Shown here: positions 15,193 through 22,738 of the stretch, piece after piece
Position numbering within the stretch: position 1 is the stretch's first letter
Layout: each line of letters begins with the position of its first letter
Source: JAVVTQ01 sp036653595
GTDB lineage: Bacteria > Bacillota > Clostridia > Oscillospirales > Ruminococcaceae
Direction of reading: 5' to 3'
Length of the DNA stretch: 64,000 bases
NCBI GenBank assembly: GCA_036653595.1
Contig: JAVVTQ010000008.1
Location: 1-64,000 of the forward strand
Translations under genes and position numbers: made by a program
The notes under the pieces: model-generated
The model's input: only the letters and a program-made list of their open reading frames with translations
The model's database searches: none
What the model was told of the DNA's origin: nothing

Positions 15193-15930
15193 ATGTCCGG
15201 ACATTCAAAATGGAACAACATTAAAAGAAAGAAAGAAAAGACCGACGGGCAGCGTGCAAAAATATTTACTAAAATGGGGCGCGAGATTTCCGTATCAGTG
15301 CGTGAGGGTGGGCCGGACCCATCCATCAATGGCAAACTGCGCGATATAATAGCGAAGGCAAAGGCAAGCAACGTCCCGTCTGAGAATATTGACCGTCTGA
15401 TAAAAAAAGCAAGCGGCGGCGACAAGACCGATTATGAGGAAATAATGTATGAGGGCTATGGCCCGGGCGGCGTCGCTGTCATTGTCGAGACGCTGACAGA
15501 CAATAGAAATCGCACGGCAGCCGACATCCGCCACTACTTTGACAAGTTTGGCGGAAATCTCGGAACGACCGGCTGTGTGTCGTTTATGTTCTCACAGAAA
15601 GGCGTCATAGCCATTGACATGGAGGAACAAAACGAGGACAAGGTGATGGAGGATTGCATTGAAGCCGGCGCGGACGACGTTGGCTTTGCCGATGGCATCG
15701 CCGAGATTTACACAGATTCCACAGGTCTGCGCGATGTTCGCGAGGCTCTGGAAAAGGCCGGATACAGCTTTCTAAATGCGGAAATTGAGTTTGTCCCCGA
15801 CAATTACACACGTCTTGAGGGTGAGGAGCAGCTCAAAAAGATGAGCATACTGCTAGAGCACCTCGAGGACAACGACGACGTCCAAAATGTGTGGCATAAC
15901 CTTGAAAACGAGGACGATTTGCCCGAATAA
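15193..15930 (+). CDS. YebC/PmpR (TACO1) family protein
   Basis: A 245-residue protein with the full family signature: MSGHSKWNNIKRKKEKTDGQRAKIFTKMGREI at the N-terminus, GGPDPSINGKLRDIIAKAKASNVPSENIDRLIKKASG, then YEGYGPGGVAVIVETLTDNRNRTAADIRHYFDKFGGNLGTTGCVSFMF, and an acidic C-terminus. The family was annotated as transcriptional regulators; recent work ties it to translation through difficult sequences such as proline stretches. Length is normal. The ATG follows GGGGAGTTGAAATT. It ends at a strong bidirectional terminator shared with the convergent permease gene. Confidence 0.95.
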   Translation: MSGHSKWNNIKRKKEKTDGQRAKIFTKMGREISVSVREGGPDPSINGKLRDIIAKAKASNVPSENIDRLIKKASGGDKTDYEEIMYEGYGPGGVAVIVETLTDNRNRTAADIRHYFDKFGGNLGTTGCVSFMFSQKGVIAIDMEEQNEDKVMEDCIEAGADDVGFADGIAEIYTDSTGLRDVREALEKAGYSFLNAEIEFVPDNYTRLEGEEQLKKMSILLEHLEDNDDVQNVWHNLENEDDLPE

Positions 15931-15944
15931 TAAAATTTGACAGT

Positions 15945-15997
15945 AAAAAATCCGCCCGGCCGTCTTCCTGAGAGGAAAGTGGCCGGGCGGATTTTTT
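15945..15997. terminator. Bidirectional terminator, yebC-like gene and permease gene
   Basis: A 17-bp perfect stem, AAAAAATCCGCCCGGCC / GGCCGGGCGGATTTTTT, with a 19-base loop that contains a small second hairpin (TTCCT/AGGAA). Confidence 0.92.
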
Positions 15998-16007
15998 ATA
16001 GTATAGG

Positions 16008-17219
16008 TTATGGATTGTCGGCGTGAGCCTCTTCTTTTTCTGTCTGTTTACCGTCAGCGGGGGAGTCCGCAAGCTTTTGATTTTGTGTATTATAGCCCTT
16101 GGCAAAAAGCCTGGTGGAGATGAATTCCCTCGCAAAAATATAGATTATTGCCATTATCGGAACGCCCACAACCATGCCCGAAACGCCCCATATCGAAGCG
16201 AAAAAGCATATCGCGATAAGCACCCAAAGCGCCGAGAGGCCGGTGCTGTCGCCTAGAATGTGCGGCTTTATGAGATTTCCGTCAAGCTGCTGTATGACGA
16301 GAATCATTATGCAGAAGTACAGGGCCTTTTGCGGATTGTCGATTAGTATAAACAGAGCGCTTGGAACAGCTCCCAAAAATGGGCCGAAGGTCGGGATTAT
16401 ATCAGTAACACCGACTATCACTGAAATGAGCGGCGCATATGGCAAGCGCAGTATGCTCATGCAGATAAAGCACAATAGGCCTACAACTGCCGCATCTATC
16501 AAAACCCCTGTTATATAGCTGCTGAAAATTTTGTGGCTGCGCTGTCCGGCCGAGATGACGCGGTTATACGTGCGCTCAGAGGAAAAGGCGCGAAGCACGA
16601 GATGAACATGGCGCACGAGGCGCTCTTTGTCGACGAGAATATATACTGAGATAAAAAGAGAGATGATGACGTTTACAAAAGAGCTGCCTATTTTGATTGA
16701 TGCGTCCAGCACAGACGGAATTGTGTCCTTCACCCAAGTTGCGGTATATGAGAGTATATCCTCCCATGAACCCAAAATCGCCGTAACCGTGTTCATTGAA
16801 ATGCTCTTTGAGTCTGCCCATTTTATAAATGTATCCTGGTTCTCCTCGACAAAAACCTGCAAATTTGTCACAAGAGTGGAGATGCTCTTTACAAGCTGAG
16901 GAATGATTAAAGTGAGAAGCCCGGCTACAAACACGAGAGATATGACTATGCTCAATGTCAGGGAAACGGCTCGCTTCACACGGTGGTGTTTGATTCTTTT
17001 GAGAGGATGAGCTTCGAGCGAGGTCATGAGCAGGTTTAGAAGATAAGCAAATATAACACCGTTGACGATTGGCGAAATAAGCGAGTAAACAGAGGACAAA
17101 AATGTTTTGATTGAGCTTATGTTTTGCAGCGCAAGATAAGCCGTGACAATCACGACTCCGGTGATAATATTGGAGATGGTTTTTCCGGTCAGGTACGATT
17201 TCCACTTTATGCCGCGCAC
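16008..17219 (-). CDS. AI-2E family permease
   Basis: A membrane protein of about 403 residues of the AI-2E transporter family (YdiK/YtvI/TqsA type). Hydrophobic segments alternate with a large soluble loop (residues about 110-190, SISTLVTNLQVFVEENQDTFIKWADS), and the family core GVTDIIPTFGPFLGAVPSALFILIDNPQKALYF and QQLDGNLIKPHILGDSTGLSALWVLIAI is intact. Some members export autoinducer-2, others are Na+/H+ antiporters; which applies cannot be told. A GTG start at 17219 is preferred because GAGGTG lies eight bases upstream; a TTG at 17237 is in frame. Confidence 0.88.
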   Translation of the reverse strand: MRGIKWKSYLTGKTISNIITGVVIVTAYLALQNISSIKTFLSSVYSLISPIVNGVIFAYLLNLLMTSLEAHPLKRIKHHRVKRAVSLTLSIVISLVFVAGLLTLIIPQLVKSISTLVTNLQVFVEENQDTFIKWADSKSISMNTVTAILGSWEDILSYTATWVKDTIPSVLDASIKIGSSFVNVIISLFISVYILVDKERLVRHVHLVLRAFSSERTYNRVISAGQRSHKIFSSYITGVLIDAAVVGLLCFICMSILRLPYAPLISVIVGVTDIIPTFGPFLGAVPSALFILIDNPQKALYFCIMILVIQQLDGNLIKPHILGDSTGLSALWVLIAICFFASIWGVSGMVVGVPIMAIIYIFAREFISTRLFAKGYNTQNQKLADSPADGKQTEKEEAHADNP

Positions 17220-17317
17220 AACATCTTCACCTCGCAAATTTTCTGATTCAATTCTAACACGGATTAAAGACGAATACTATATAGTTGGTCAAAATTAATA
17301 TACAAGCGCGCTAATGC

Positions 17318-17346
17318 TTGCAAGAAATCGAAAAAAAGGTTATTAT
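17318..17346 (+). promoter_or_regulatory. Promoter of the PASTA pseudokinase gene
   Basis: TTGCAA (17318-17323), 17 bp, TATTAT (17341-17346). It is divergent from the AI-2E permease gene. Confidence 0.55.
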
Positions 17347-17417
17347 AATAGTATTAATCAGCGCGGAATTCCAGAATTTTCACAGAACATTTTGGGAGCT
17401 GCCTTTTGAGGTGTTAT

Positions 17418-19016
17418 ATGGGTTCGAATAAACTTTGCATGAGCTGTATGAACGCTGTACCGGACGATGCCGCACGCTGCCCCACCTGCGGATACAATGG
17501 CAGTCAGCGCAACCCTGAGATATGCCTGCCGATAGGCTTTCGCCTTTCCGGCCGCTACGTGATAGGCAAAATGAAGGATGCCGACGGGGACAGCATAAGC
17601 TATATAGCATATGATACGTCGATGTCAAAAAAAGTAGAGGTGCGAGAATTTCTGCCGGTCAACGGCTGCTCGCGCAACTTTGACACATTCGAGGTTATTC
17701 CAAAACAGGGTGCGGAGCTGCACTATAAAACGGCACTTGTGGATTTTTGCGAGCTTTTTAAAAATCTTCAAAAGCTGTCTCACATCGCGGCAATTATCAC
17801 CACAACCGACTTCTTTGAGGCCAACCAGACGGCATATGCGGTGCTCGACATATTTGACGGAATAACGCTGCGGGAGCTGCTCACCCTCAAGGGCGGCGAG
17901 TTTGACTATGCACAGTGCCTGACGCTCGTCAATCCGCTCATCGATGCTGTCAGCGCGATACACGCTGTAAACCTCATTCACCGCGGCATTTCTCCCGACA
18001 CCATATATGTCAACAGAAACGGCGATATAAAGCTGTCAGGTTTCGCGACTTCCTCGGTTCGAACAAAGGGAACAGAGGTTGCGTCAAAGCTATTTTCAGG
18101 ATATTCTGCGCCCGAGCAGTATACAACATCCATGTTTCAAAGCCAGGCAACTGATGTATACGCTGTGGCGGCAACGCTTTATCGCTGCCTCACGGGTGCG
18201 ACACCGCAGGACGCGGAACAGCGCAGAAGTTATGACACTCTGGAGGCTCCCGACAAGCTGCGCACCAACATTCCGAGGTTTATTTCAAATGCCGTCATGC
18301 ATGCTCTGCTGGTCAACAGCAAGGAGCGCACGCAGACGATGCTTGAGTTCAAAAAGCTCCTCAACGACGAACACAGCAAGCTTGCACCTGTGATACCCGC
18401 AGAGACAGACGAGTATAACTCGGATGAGTACCGCGAGGAGACAACCGCCGAAGCAGAGAAGAGAGCACCGATAAAGGACAAGAAATATTTCATCGCGCGT
18501 CTGGCGGCAATCATTTCGGCGTCGTTTCTGGTCGTCATGGCAGTTGTATTTATCGTCTCAAACGTTCTCGGCAGCAAGAAAGAACCGATATCCGAAAAAC
18601 CGGTTGCAACAGACAGCTTCAAAGTCCCGAGCTTTGTCGGGAAGACGCTGGATGAGCTTAAATATGATACGATAAACTTCAAAATTGAAATACAGCCTAC
18701 ATATGATCCGGATGCAAAGGACAACGAGGTTGTTTCACAGTCACCGCAGGCCAATACCACCGCAAAAAAAGGCGCCTCCATCACAATTTACTACAATCAT
18801 GAGATTATCATAGACAGCATGATTGACCTGAAAGGGTTATATGTGATGAATGCAGAGCAACTGCTGAAAAGCCGTGGCATAAAATACACGGCACAGGAAA
18901 AGGCCACGTCGTCATATCCGCCCGGAACTGTTTTCGAGCAAAGCGTTGAGCCGGGAAAAAAGTTTAATGTCAATGAAGATAAGCTCACTATATACATAGC
19001 AAAAAAATCCGGCTGA
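17418..19016 (+). CDS. Membrane PASTA-domain protein with zinc ribbon and degenerate kinase domain (pseudokinase)
   Basis: A 532-residue protein in five parts: a zinc ribbon (Cys7, 10, 21, 24), a kinase-like domain (about 43-318), a charged linker, one transmembrane helix (358-383) and two extracellular PASTA repeats (401-459 and 468-529). The kinase core has lost its catalytic residues: the glycine loop reads GKMKDADGDS, the beta-3 Lys is Arg76 (EVREFLP), the catalytic loop is HRGISPDTIYV (Asp replaced by Gly190) and DFG is GFA (208-210). The fold markers SGYSAPEQY and DVYAVAATLYRCLTG remain. Active PASTA kinases bind muropeptides or lipid II and phosphorylate division proteins; this one can probably sense but not phosphorylate. 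The ATG follows GAGGTG. Confidence 0.85.
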   Translation: MGSNKLCMSCMNAVPDDAARCPTCGYNGSQRNPEICLPIGFRLSGRYVIGKMKDADGDSISYIAYDTSMSKKVEVREFLPVNGCSRNFDTFEVIPKQGAELHYKTALVDFCELFKNLQKLSHIAAIITTTDFFEANQTAYAVLDIFDGITLRELLTLKGGEFDYAQCLTLVNPLIDAVSAIHAVNLIHRGISPDTIYVNRNGDIKLSGFATSSVRTKGTEVASKLFSGYSAPEQYTTSMFQSQATDVYAVAATLYRCLTGATPQDAEQRRSYDTLEAPDKLRTNIPRFISNAVMHALLVNSKERTQTMLEFKKLLNDEHSKLAPVIPAETDEYNSDEYREETTAEAEKRAPIKDKKYFIARLAAIISASFLVVMAVVFIVSNVLGSKKEPISEKPVATDSFKVPSFVGKTLDELKYDTINFKIEIQPTYDPDAKDNEVVSQSPQANTTAKKGASITIYYNHEIIIDSMIDLKGLYVMNAEQLLKSRGIKYTAQEKATSSYPPGTVFEQSVEPGKKFNVNEDKLTIYIAKKSG

Positions 19017-19061
19017 TACAGAGCAGCTTGTGAATTTGGCAGCGTTGCCGATACAAAATAG

Positions 19062-19098
19062 TGCCCCTTAGTTTAATCACAGTGAAAACAAAGGGGCA
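19062..19098 (+). terminator. Hairpin after the pseudokinase gene
   Basis: TGCCCCTT (19062-19069) pairs with AAGGGGCA (19091-19098); no T tract follows on the plus strand, so it is a weak terminator backed up by the next hairpin. Confidence 0.45.
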
Positions 19099-19103
19099 AC
19101 AAA

Positions 19104-19139
19104 AAAGAGCGGATTGTGTGAAAACACAATCCGCTCTTT
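19104..19139. terminator. Bidirectional terminator, rpsF operon and pseudokinase gene
   Basis: A perfect 16-bp stem AAAGAGCGGATTGTGT / ACACAATCCGCTCTTT with a GAAA loop. On the minus strand a run of six T follows, ending the rpsF-ssb-rpsR transcript. Confidence 0.92.
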
Positions 19140-19148
19140 AATTTGCAA

Positions 19149-19481
19149 TCAGTCGCTTACGTATGGGAGAAGCGCTACCTGACGCGCTCTTTTAATGGCA
19201 ATTGTAAGGTCGCGCTGATGGCGGGCACATGTCCCTGTGACACGGCGGGGAATGATCTTGGCGCGCTCCGATATGAAGCGGCGAAGGCGCAGCGTATCCT
19301 TATAATCAATCTCTCCTGCGCGGTCAACGCAGAACTGGCAGACCTTTTTGCGGCGGGGGCGCGGTCCGTTGGAGCGCGGGCCTCTGTCGTTGCGGTCATT
19401 GCGGTCATTGCGATCGTTGCGGTCACTTCTCTCGGGCCTATCCGTGCGCTCAACCCTTTCGGTTGTTGCGGTATTTTCCAT
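19149..19481 (-). CDS. rpsR: 30S ribosomal protein S18 with Arg-Asn-Asp repeat extension
   Basis: A 110-residue protein whose last 66 residues are a normal S18: KKVCQFCVDRAGEIDYKDTLRLRRFISERAKIIPRRVTG and TCARHQRDLTIAIKRARQVALLPY. The pairs CQFC and CARH are the zinc-binding (C+) form. The first 44 residues are an unusual extension, rich in Arg and Asp, containing four RND units encoded by a 9-bp tandem repeat. The ATG follows AAGGAGTAACAAT, so the extension is translated. S18 forms a heterodimer with S6 on the platform of the 30S subunit; the operon also holds rpsF and ssb. Confidence 0.96.
   Translation of the reverse strand: MENTATTERVERTDRPERSDRNDRNDRNDRNDRGPRSNGPRPRRKKVCQFCVDRAGEIDYKDTLRLRRFISERAKIIPRRVTGTCARHQRDLTIAIKRARQVALLPYVSD
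19386..19427. repeat. 9-bp tandem repeat in rpsR
   Basis: About four copies of a 9-bp unit of the type CGGTCATTG, with one or two substitutions each, encode RND-RND-RND-RND in the S18 extension on the minus strand. Confidence 0.8.
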
Positions 19482-19513
19482 ATTGTTACTCCTTATTAAT
19501 ACAAAACTGATAA

Positions 19514-19978
19514 TTAGAACGGAAGATCATCGTCTCCCGCGATTACGGCAAAATCATCATTTTCGCCCGCGGAAAAATCAAGCTCGGGCATATTTCCGGG
19601 AGAATTGTCATTTTCCGAAACATGGGACTCAATGGACGGCGCAGCAGATTGTGAGGAGCTGCGGCTTTCCGTGAAGTACACATTGTTTGCGAGAATTTCG
19701 ACAACTTTGCGGTTTTTGCCCTCTTTATCCTGATATGTGCGGGTTTGAATTGAACCCTCCACCGCCATCATCTGTCCTTTTTTAAAGTATCGGCAGATAA
19801 AATCAGCGGTGTTGCGCCATGCGACGATATCGATGAAATCTGTCTGACGCTCGGCACCCTGCTTGACATAGGACCTGTTAATCGCCAATGTAAAGGTGGT
19901 AACCGAGATGTTGGACGGAGTGTGACGCAGTTCCGGGTCAGCGGTTAGGCGTCCCATCAATGCAACTTGATTCAACAT
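19514..19978 (-). CDS. ssb: Single-stranded DNA-binding protein
   Basis: A 154-residue SSB with an N-terminal OB fold (MLNQVALMGRLTADPELRHTPSNISVTTFTLAINR, then DFIDIVAWRNTADFICRYFKKGQMMAVEGSIQTRTY), a disordered linker and the acidic tip DDDLPF, which recruits replication and repair proteins. It sits between rpsF and rpsR in the standard Bacillota order, 21 bp after rpsF. Its length is normal. Confidence 0.97.
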   Translation of the reverse strand: MLNQVALMGRLTADPELRHTPSNISVTTFTLAINRSYVKQGAERQTDFIDIVAWRNTADFICRYFKKGQMMAVEGSIQTRTYQDKEGKNRKVVEILANNVYFTESRSSSQSAAPSIESHVSENDNSPGNMPELDFSAGENDDFAVIAGDDDLPF

Positions 19979-19999
19979 AACATGCGTCCTCCTTCAGAG

Positions 20000-20287
20000 T
20001 CAGGCGTTTTTGCGGACAATGATTGTGCGAAGAACACCATCGGTAATCTGGTAGATACGGTCAAGCTCTTTGGTGAACTCGGTCGCACTTGTGAAGTTGA
20101 TAAGCACATAATAGCCCTCGGTTTCATCCTCGATCTCATACGCGAGCTTGCGCTTGCCCCACTCCTCTACAGAATCGATTGTGCCGTTGGCCGCGATAAG
20201 CGAAGTGAATTTCTCCACCATAGCTTTCGTCGCTTCCTCATCGAGCTTTGTGTTCAGCACAATAATGGTTTCATAAGCAGCAGACAT
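20000..20287 (-). CDS. rpsF: 30S ribosomal protein S6
   Basis: A 95-residue S6 (MSAAYETIIVLNTKLDEEATKAMVEKFTSLIAANGTIDSVEEWGKRKLAYEIEDETEGYYVLINF). The ATG at 20287 follows AAGGAGGTGCAAAAAA; in-frame codons extending to 20311 have no site of their own. First gene of the rpsF-ssb-rpsR operon. The leader upstream of it contains hairpins that may take part in feedback control by the S6:S18 dimer. Confidence 0.97.
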   Translation of the reverse strand: MSAAYETIIVLNTKLDEEATKAMVEKFTSLIAANGTIDSVEEWGKRKLAYEIEDETEGYYVLINFTSATEFTKELDRIYQITDGVLRTIIVRKNA

Positions 20288-20403
20288 TTTTTTGCACCTC
20301 CTTTTGGACATAAGGCCCGTTTTACGGGCAAGGATTGCCTTTTTACATATATTCGGCCGAACCCGGCAAAGGGTGTACGACCATATATTAAAAGAACTAT
20401 ATT
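20288..20403 (-). promoter_or_regulatory. Leader of the rpsF operon (possible S6:S18 binding site)
   Basis: The roughly 115-nt leader holds the hairpin GCCCGT-aaa-ACGGGC close to the ribosome binding site and a CCGGGTTCGG stem further upstream. In many bacteria the rpsF leader binds the S6:S18 complex through a CCG-containing bulge; a matching structure is plausible here but was not demonstrated. Confidence 0.35.
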
Positions 20404-20431
20404 ATTATAACATACAATAAACCGTTGTCAA
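20404..20431 (-). promoter_or_regulatory. rpsF operon promoter
   Basis: On the minus strand TTGACA (20426-20431), 16 bp, TATAAT (20404-20409): consensus hexamers with slightly short spacing. Confidence 0.85.
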
Positions 20432-20447
20432 ACATTGCTTTTGGATA

Positions 20448-21317
20448 TCAGAGCTGATTTACGTAATTGAGGAGATAATTCCTAAAATCCGCACCGATTT
20501 CATCGTGAAGCGACGCAGTCTCGACTATGGCCTTGACCATTTCCAGCTTGTTTCCCATATCATATCGTTTTCCGACAAAATCAACGCCGATGCAGCCAAC
20601 CTTGTTGGCGATGATTTTTATTGCATCCGTTAGCTGGATTTCGCCTCCGGCGCCTGCCGGCAGGCACTCGAGTATGTCGAATATGTCCGGCGTGAGCAGA
20701 ACCCTTCCGAGTATGGAGAAATTCGAAAAAACCTTGTCGAGCGCAGGCTTTTCCACCATATCGTCGACATCGTAGTAGTTTCCGGAAAGGTGCGCAACCT
20801 TCATGGAGGAATATTTGACTATCAGCTCATCGCTGACACTTTTTATTCCCAGAGCGCACTTGCCGAATTTCTCATAAGCCTCGATGAGCTGCTTTGTCAC
20901 GGGGTAGTCGGACATGATAACGTCGTCGCCGTAAAGCACTGCAAATGGCTCGTTTCCGACAAAGGAGCGCGCGCACAAGACTGCGTCTCCCAGCCCGCGA
21001 AGCTCTTTTTGGCGCAGAAAAGTTATGTTGGCCAAATTTGCGCAGTCGAGTACGCTTTTGAGAAGTGTCTCTTTTCCCGGCTTTTGGAGCGCCTGCTCAA
21101 GCATGGGAGAGCGGTCAAAATGATTCTCAATCGCATCCTTGCCGCGACTTGTAATTATCAAGATATCCTCAATGCCTGAGGCGACCGCCTCCTCGACAAT
21201 GTACTGTATTGCGGGTTTGTCGACGATGGGGAGCATCTCCTTGGGAATGGCCTTGGTTGCCGGCAGCACACGTGTGCCCATACCCGCAGCCGGAATAACG
21301 GCTTTTCTGATTTTCAA
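20448..21317 (-). CDS. galU: UTP-glucose-1-phosphate uridylyltransferase
   Basis: A 289-residue nucleotidyltransferase that makes UDP-glucose for glycans and glycolipids. The start KIRKAVIPAAGMGTRVLPATKAIPKEMLPIVDKPAIQYIVEEAV is the UTP-binding signature, with FAVLYGDDVI (metal Asp), MVEKP and GEIQLTDAI downstream. I chose the TTG at 21317: GAAGGAGGGA lies upstream and the family N-terminus begins there, which gives the standard length. An ATG upstream would add residues with no homology. It is the first gene upstream of the rpsF promoter on the same strand direction but has its own region. Confidence 0.95.
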   Translation of the reverse strand: MKIRKAVIPAAGMGTRVLPATKAIPKEMLPIVDKPAIQYIVEEAVASGIEDILIITSRGKDAIENHFDRSPMLEQALQKPGKETLLKSVLDCANLANITFLRQKELRGLGDAVLCARSFVGNEPFAVLYGDDVIMSDYPVTKQLIEAYEKFGKCALGIKSVSDELIVKYSSMKVAHLSGNYYDVDDMVEKPALDKVFSNFSILGRVLLTPDIFDILECLPAGAGGEIQLTDAIKIIANKVGCIGVDFVGKRYDMGNKLEMVKAIVETASLHDEIGADFRNYLLNYVNQL

Positions 21318-21579
21318 AAAAAATCCCTCCTTCATTGTGCGAGCTGTTTGAGACATGCAAATGCAAAAGTAATGCTGCGTGCAGCAGTTTTCATCGAATT
21401 CTTGCAAGCTGCCAAATCTCTGTGAGCTGCTGACATCGCTCATGATATACAGCACGTATAAATCGATACTGATATACTGCAAAATCCGAGGCAGACGACA
21501 CATGCTTGCATAAACGGCCGCATTGCCGCAAAAAGTGAAGACCGATGTCTATTAGGGCGTTATTTTAGGAAAAAGTGCA

Positions 21580-22512
21580 TTATAAAGACAGCAGAATCAA
21601 GCTCACGGTGTTGAAGACAAGATATGAACCAAAGAGAAAAATAATCGCTTTTTTACTGGGGCCCGCAACCTTTTCGAGGCTCTGCTTGTATGCCTCAGGT
21701 GTCGGTGCTTTTTCGCGCATGCGCAACAAACGCTTTCCGGCGCTTTTCCTGAAAAAATAAACCGCAAATACGCCCCACAGCATTGTGATGCCTATTGACA
21801 GAAAAGATGTGAAGTATGTGATATTGCTCAAAAGTTCAGCCGACAGCCCAAAATACTCTATTCCCGTGGTTGCGGACAAGGCATAGAGGGCGGACGGAAA
21901 ATTGAGCAGAAAAGATGTCAGCATGGATAGAATCGCACAGCTCCAGACGCGCCTATAGGAAAAATACAGCACGGGGAAGAACGCCGCAGTCCAGGTGAAC
22001 GCCGTTTTTCTGCCGAGCCTGTCTTGATATTTGAAGAAGTACAAATAATAGTCAGAGCTGGTGCCGATGTGCTTTATCCAATCCCCAACTGGGATGCCGT
22101 CAATTTCGGCGTCTGATTTTGAGTATGACTCATATCGCTCAGCAGTAGTTTCCCCGCCTGAGAACATCGAACCCAGACCACCGCCCATGCTATAAGGCGA
22201 TGTAGGTTCAAATTCACTCGCTGCGGCATCGACACTGTTAAGAGCTTTTCCGCAGTTTCCGCAAAAGCTCTGCGATTTCGGATTCTGCGTGCCGCACGCG
22301 GGGCATGCAACATAGTCCTCAATGTCAACCGGCTTTTTTTCCGACTTCCAGCTGAAATCTGTGCCGTGTTTTTCGAAATTCGCACACCTTCCGTGCTCGG
22401 TGTAGCAGGCGCGGTGATGAGGCGTGCCGCATTCGGGACACATTGTTACCTCATCTGTCGATGTTATCGGTTTTCCACAATAGGGGCAAGTGGCGCCCAA
22501 AAAATCAAGCAT
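21580..22512 (-). CDS. Membrane protein with RING-type zinc finger and zinc ribbon (DUF2628-like)
   Basis: A 310-residue protein. Residues 1-45 form a prokaryotic RING-like finger (CPYCGKPI...MCPECGTPHHRACYTEHGRC), residues about 68-90 a second zinc ribbon (CPACGTQNPKSQSFCGNCG), then a low-complexity linker and a C-terminal part with about four hydrophobic segments, with the DUF2628-like GRKTAFTWTAAFFPVLYFSYRRVW. Similar proteins are common in Clostridia and have no assigned function. The ATG follows GAAAGGATTTTAT. It stands divergent from prfB. Confidence 0.8.
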   Translation of the reverse strand: MLDFLGATCPYCGKPITSTDEVTMCPECGTPHHRACYTEHGRCANFEKHGTDFSWKSEKKPVDIEDYVACPACGTQNPKSQSFCGNCGKALNSVDAAASEFEPTSPYSMGGGLGSMFSGGETTAERYESYSKSDAEIDGIPVGDWIKHIGTSSDYYLYFFKYQDRLGRKTAFTWTAAFFPVLYFSYRRVWSCAILSMLTSFLLNFPSALYALSATTGIEYFGLSAELLSNITYFTSFLSIGITMLWGVFAVYFFRKSAGKRLLRMREKAPTPEAYKQSLEKVAGPSKKAIIFLFGSYLVFNTVSLILLSL

Positions 22513-22668
22513 ATAAAATCCTTTCGGTAAACTTCTTATTTATAGTTATATTTTAGCTCATAAATATCAAAAATGCAAAAAATAATAATGGCGGATATCG
22601 AATGATGCGCGCAACCGGGTCAGGGCGGGAGCGAATTGACATTATTTTTCATGAAAAGAGGCAATGTT

Positions 22669-22697
22669 TTGCATTTTACAGCATCAATGTGTATAAT
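22669..22697 (+). promoter_or_regulatory. prfB promoter
   Basis: TTGCAT (22669-22674), 17 bp, TATAAT (22692-22697), giving a leader of about 35 nt before the ATG. Confidence 0.75.
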
Positions 22698-22738
22698 AAT
22701 GAAGTTAATTATTAACTTATAATGTAAAGGTAAAATGT

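Noticed and set aside
19143..19499. Plus-strand frame antisense to rpsR
   Set aside because: Only a shadow of the S18 gene and its repeats; no site or family features.
21318..21579. Possible small gene between galU and the RING-type protein gene
   Set aside because: The open frame upstream of galU has no site and no family resemblance; treated as intergenic with a GCTGC-ac-GCAGC hairpin.
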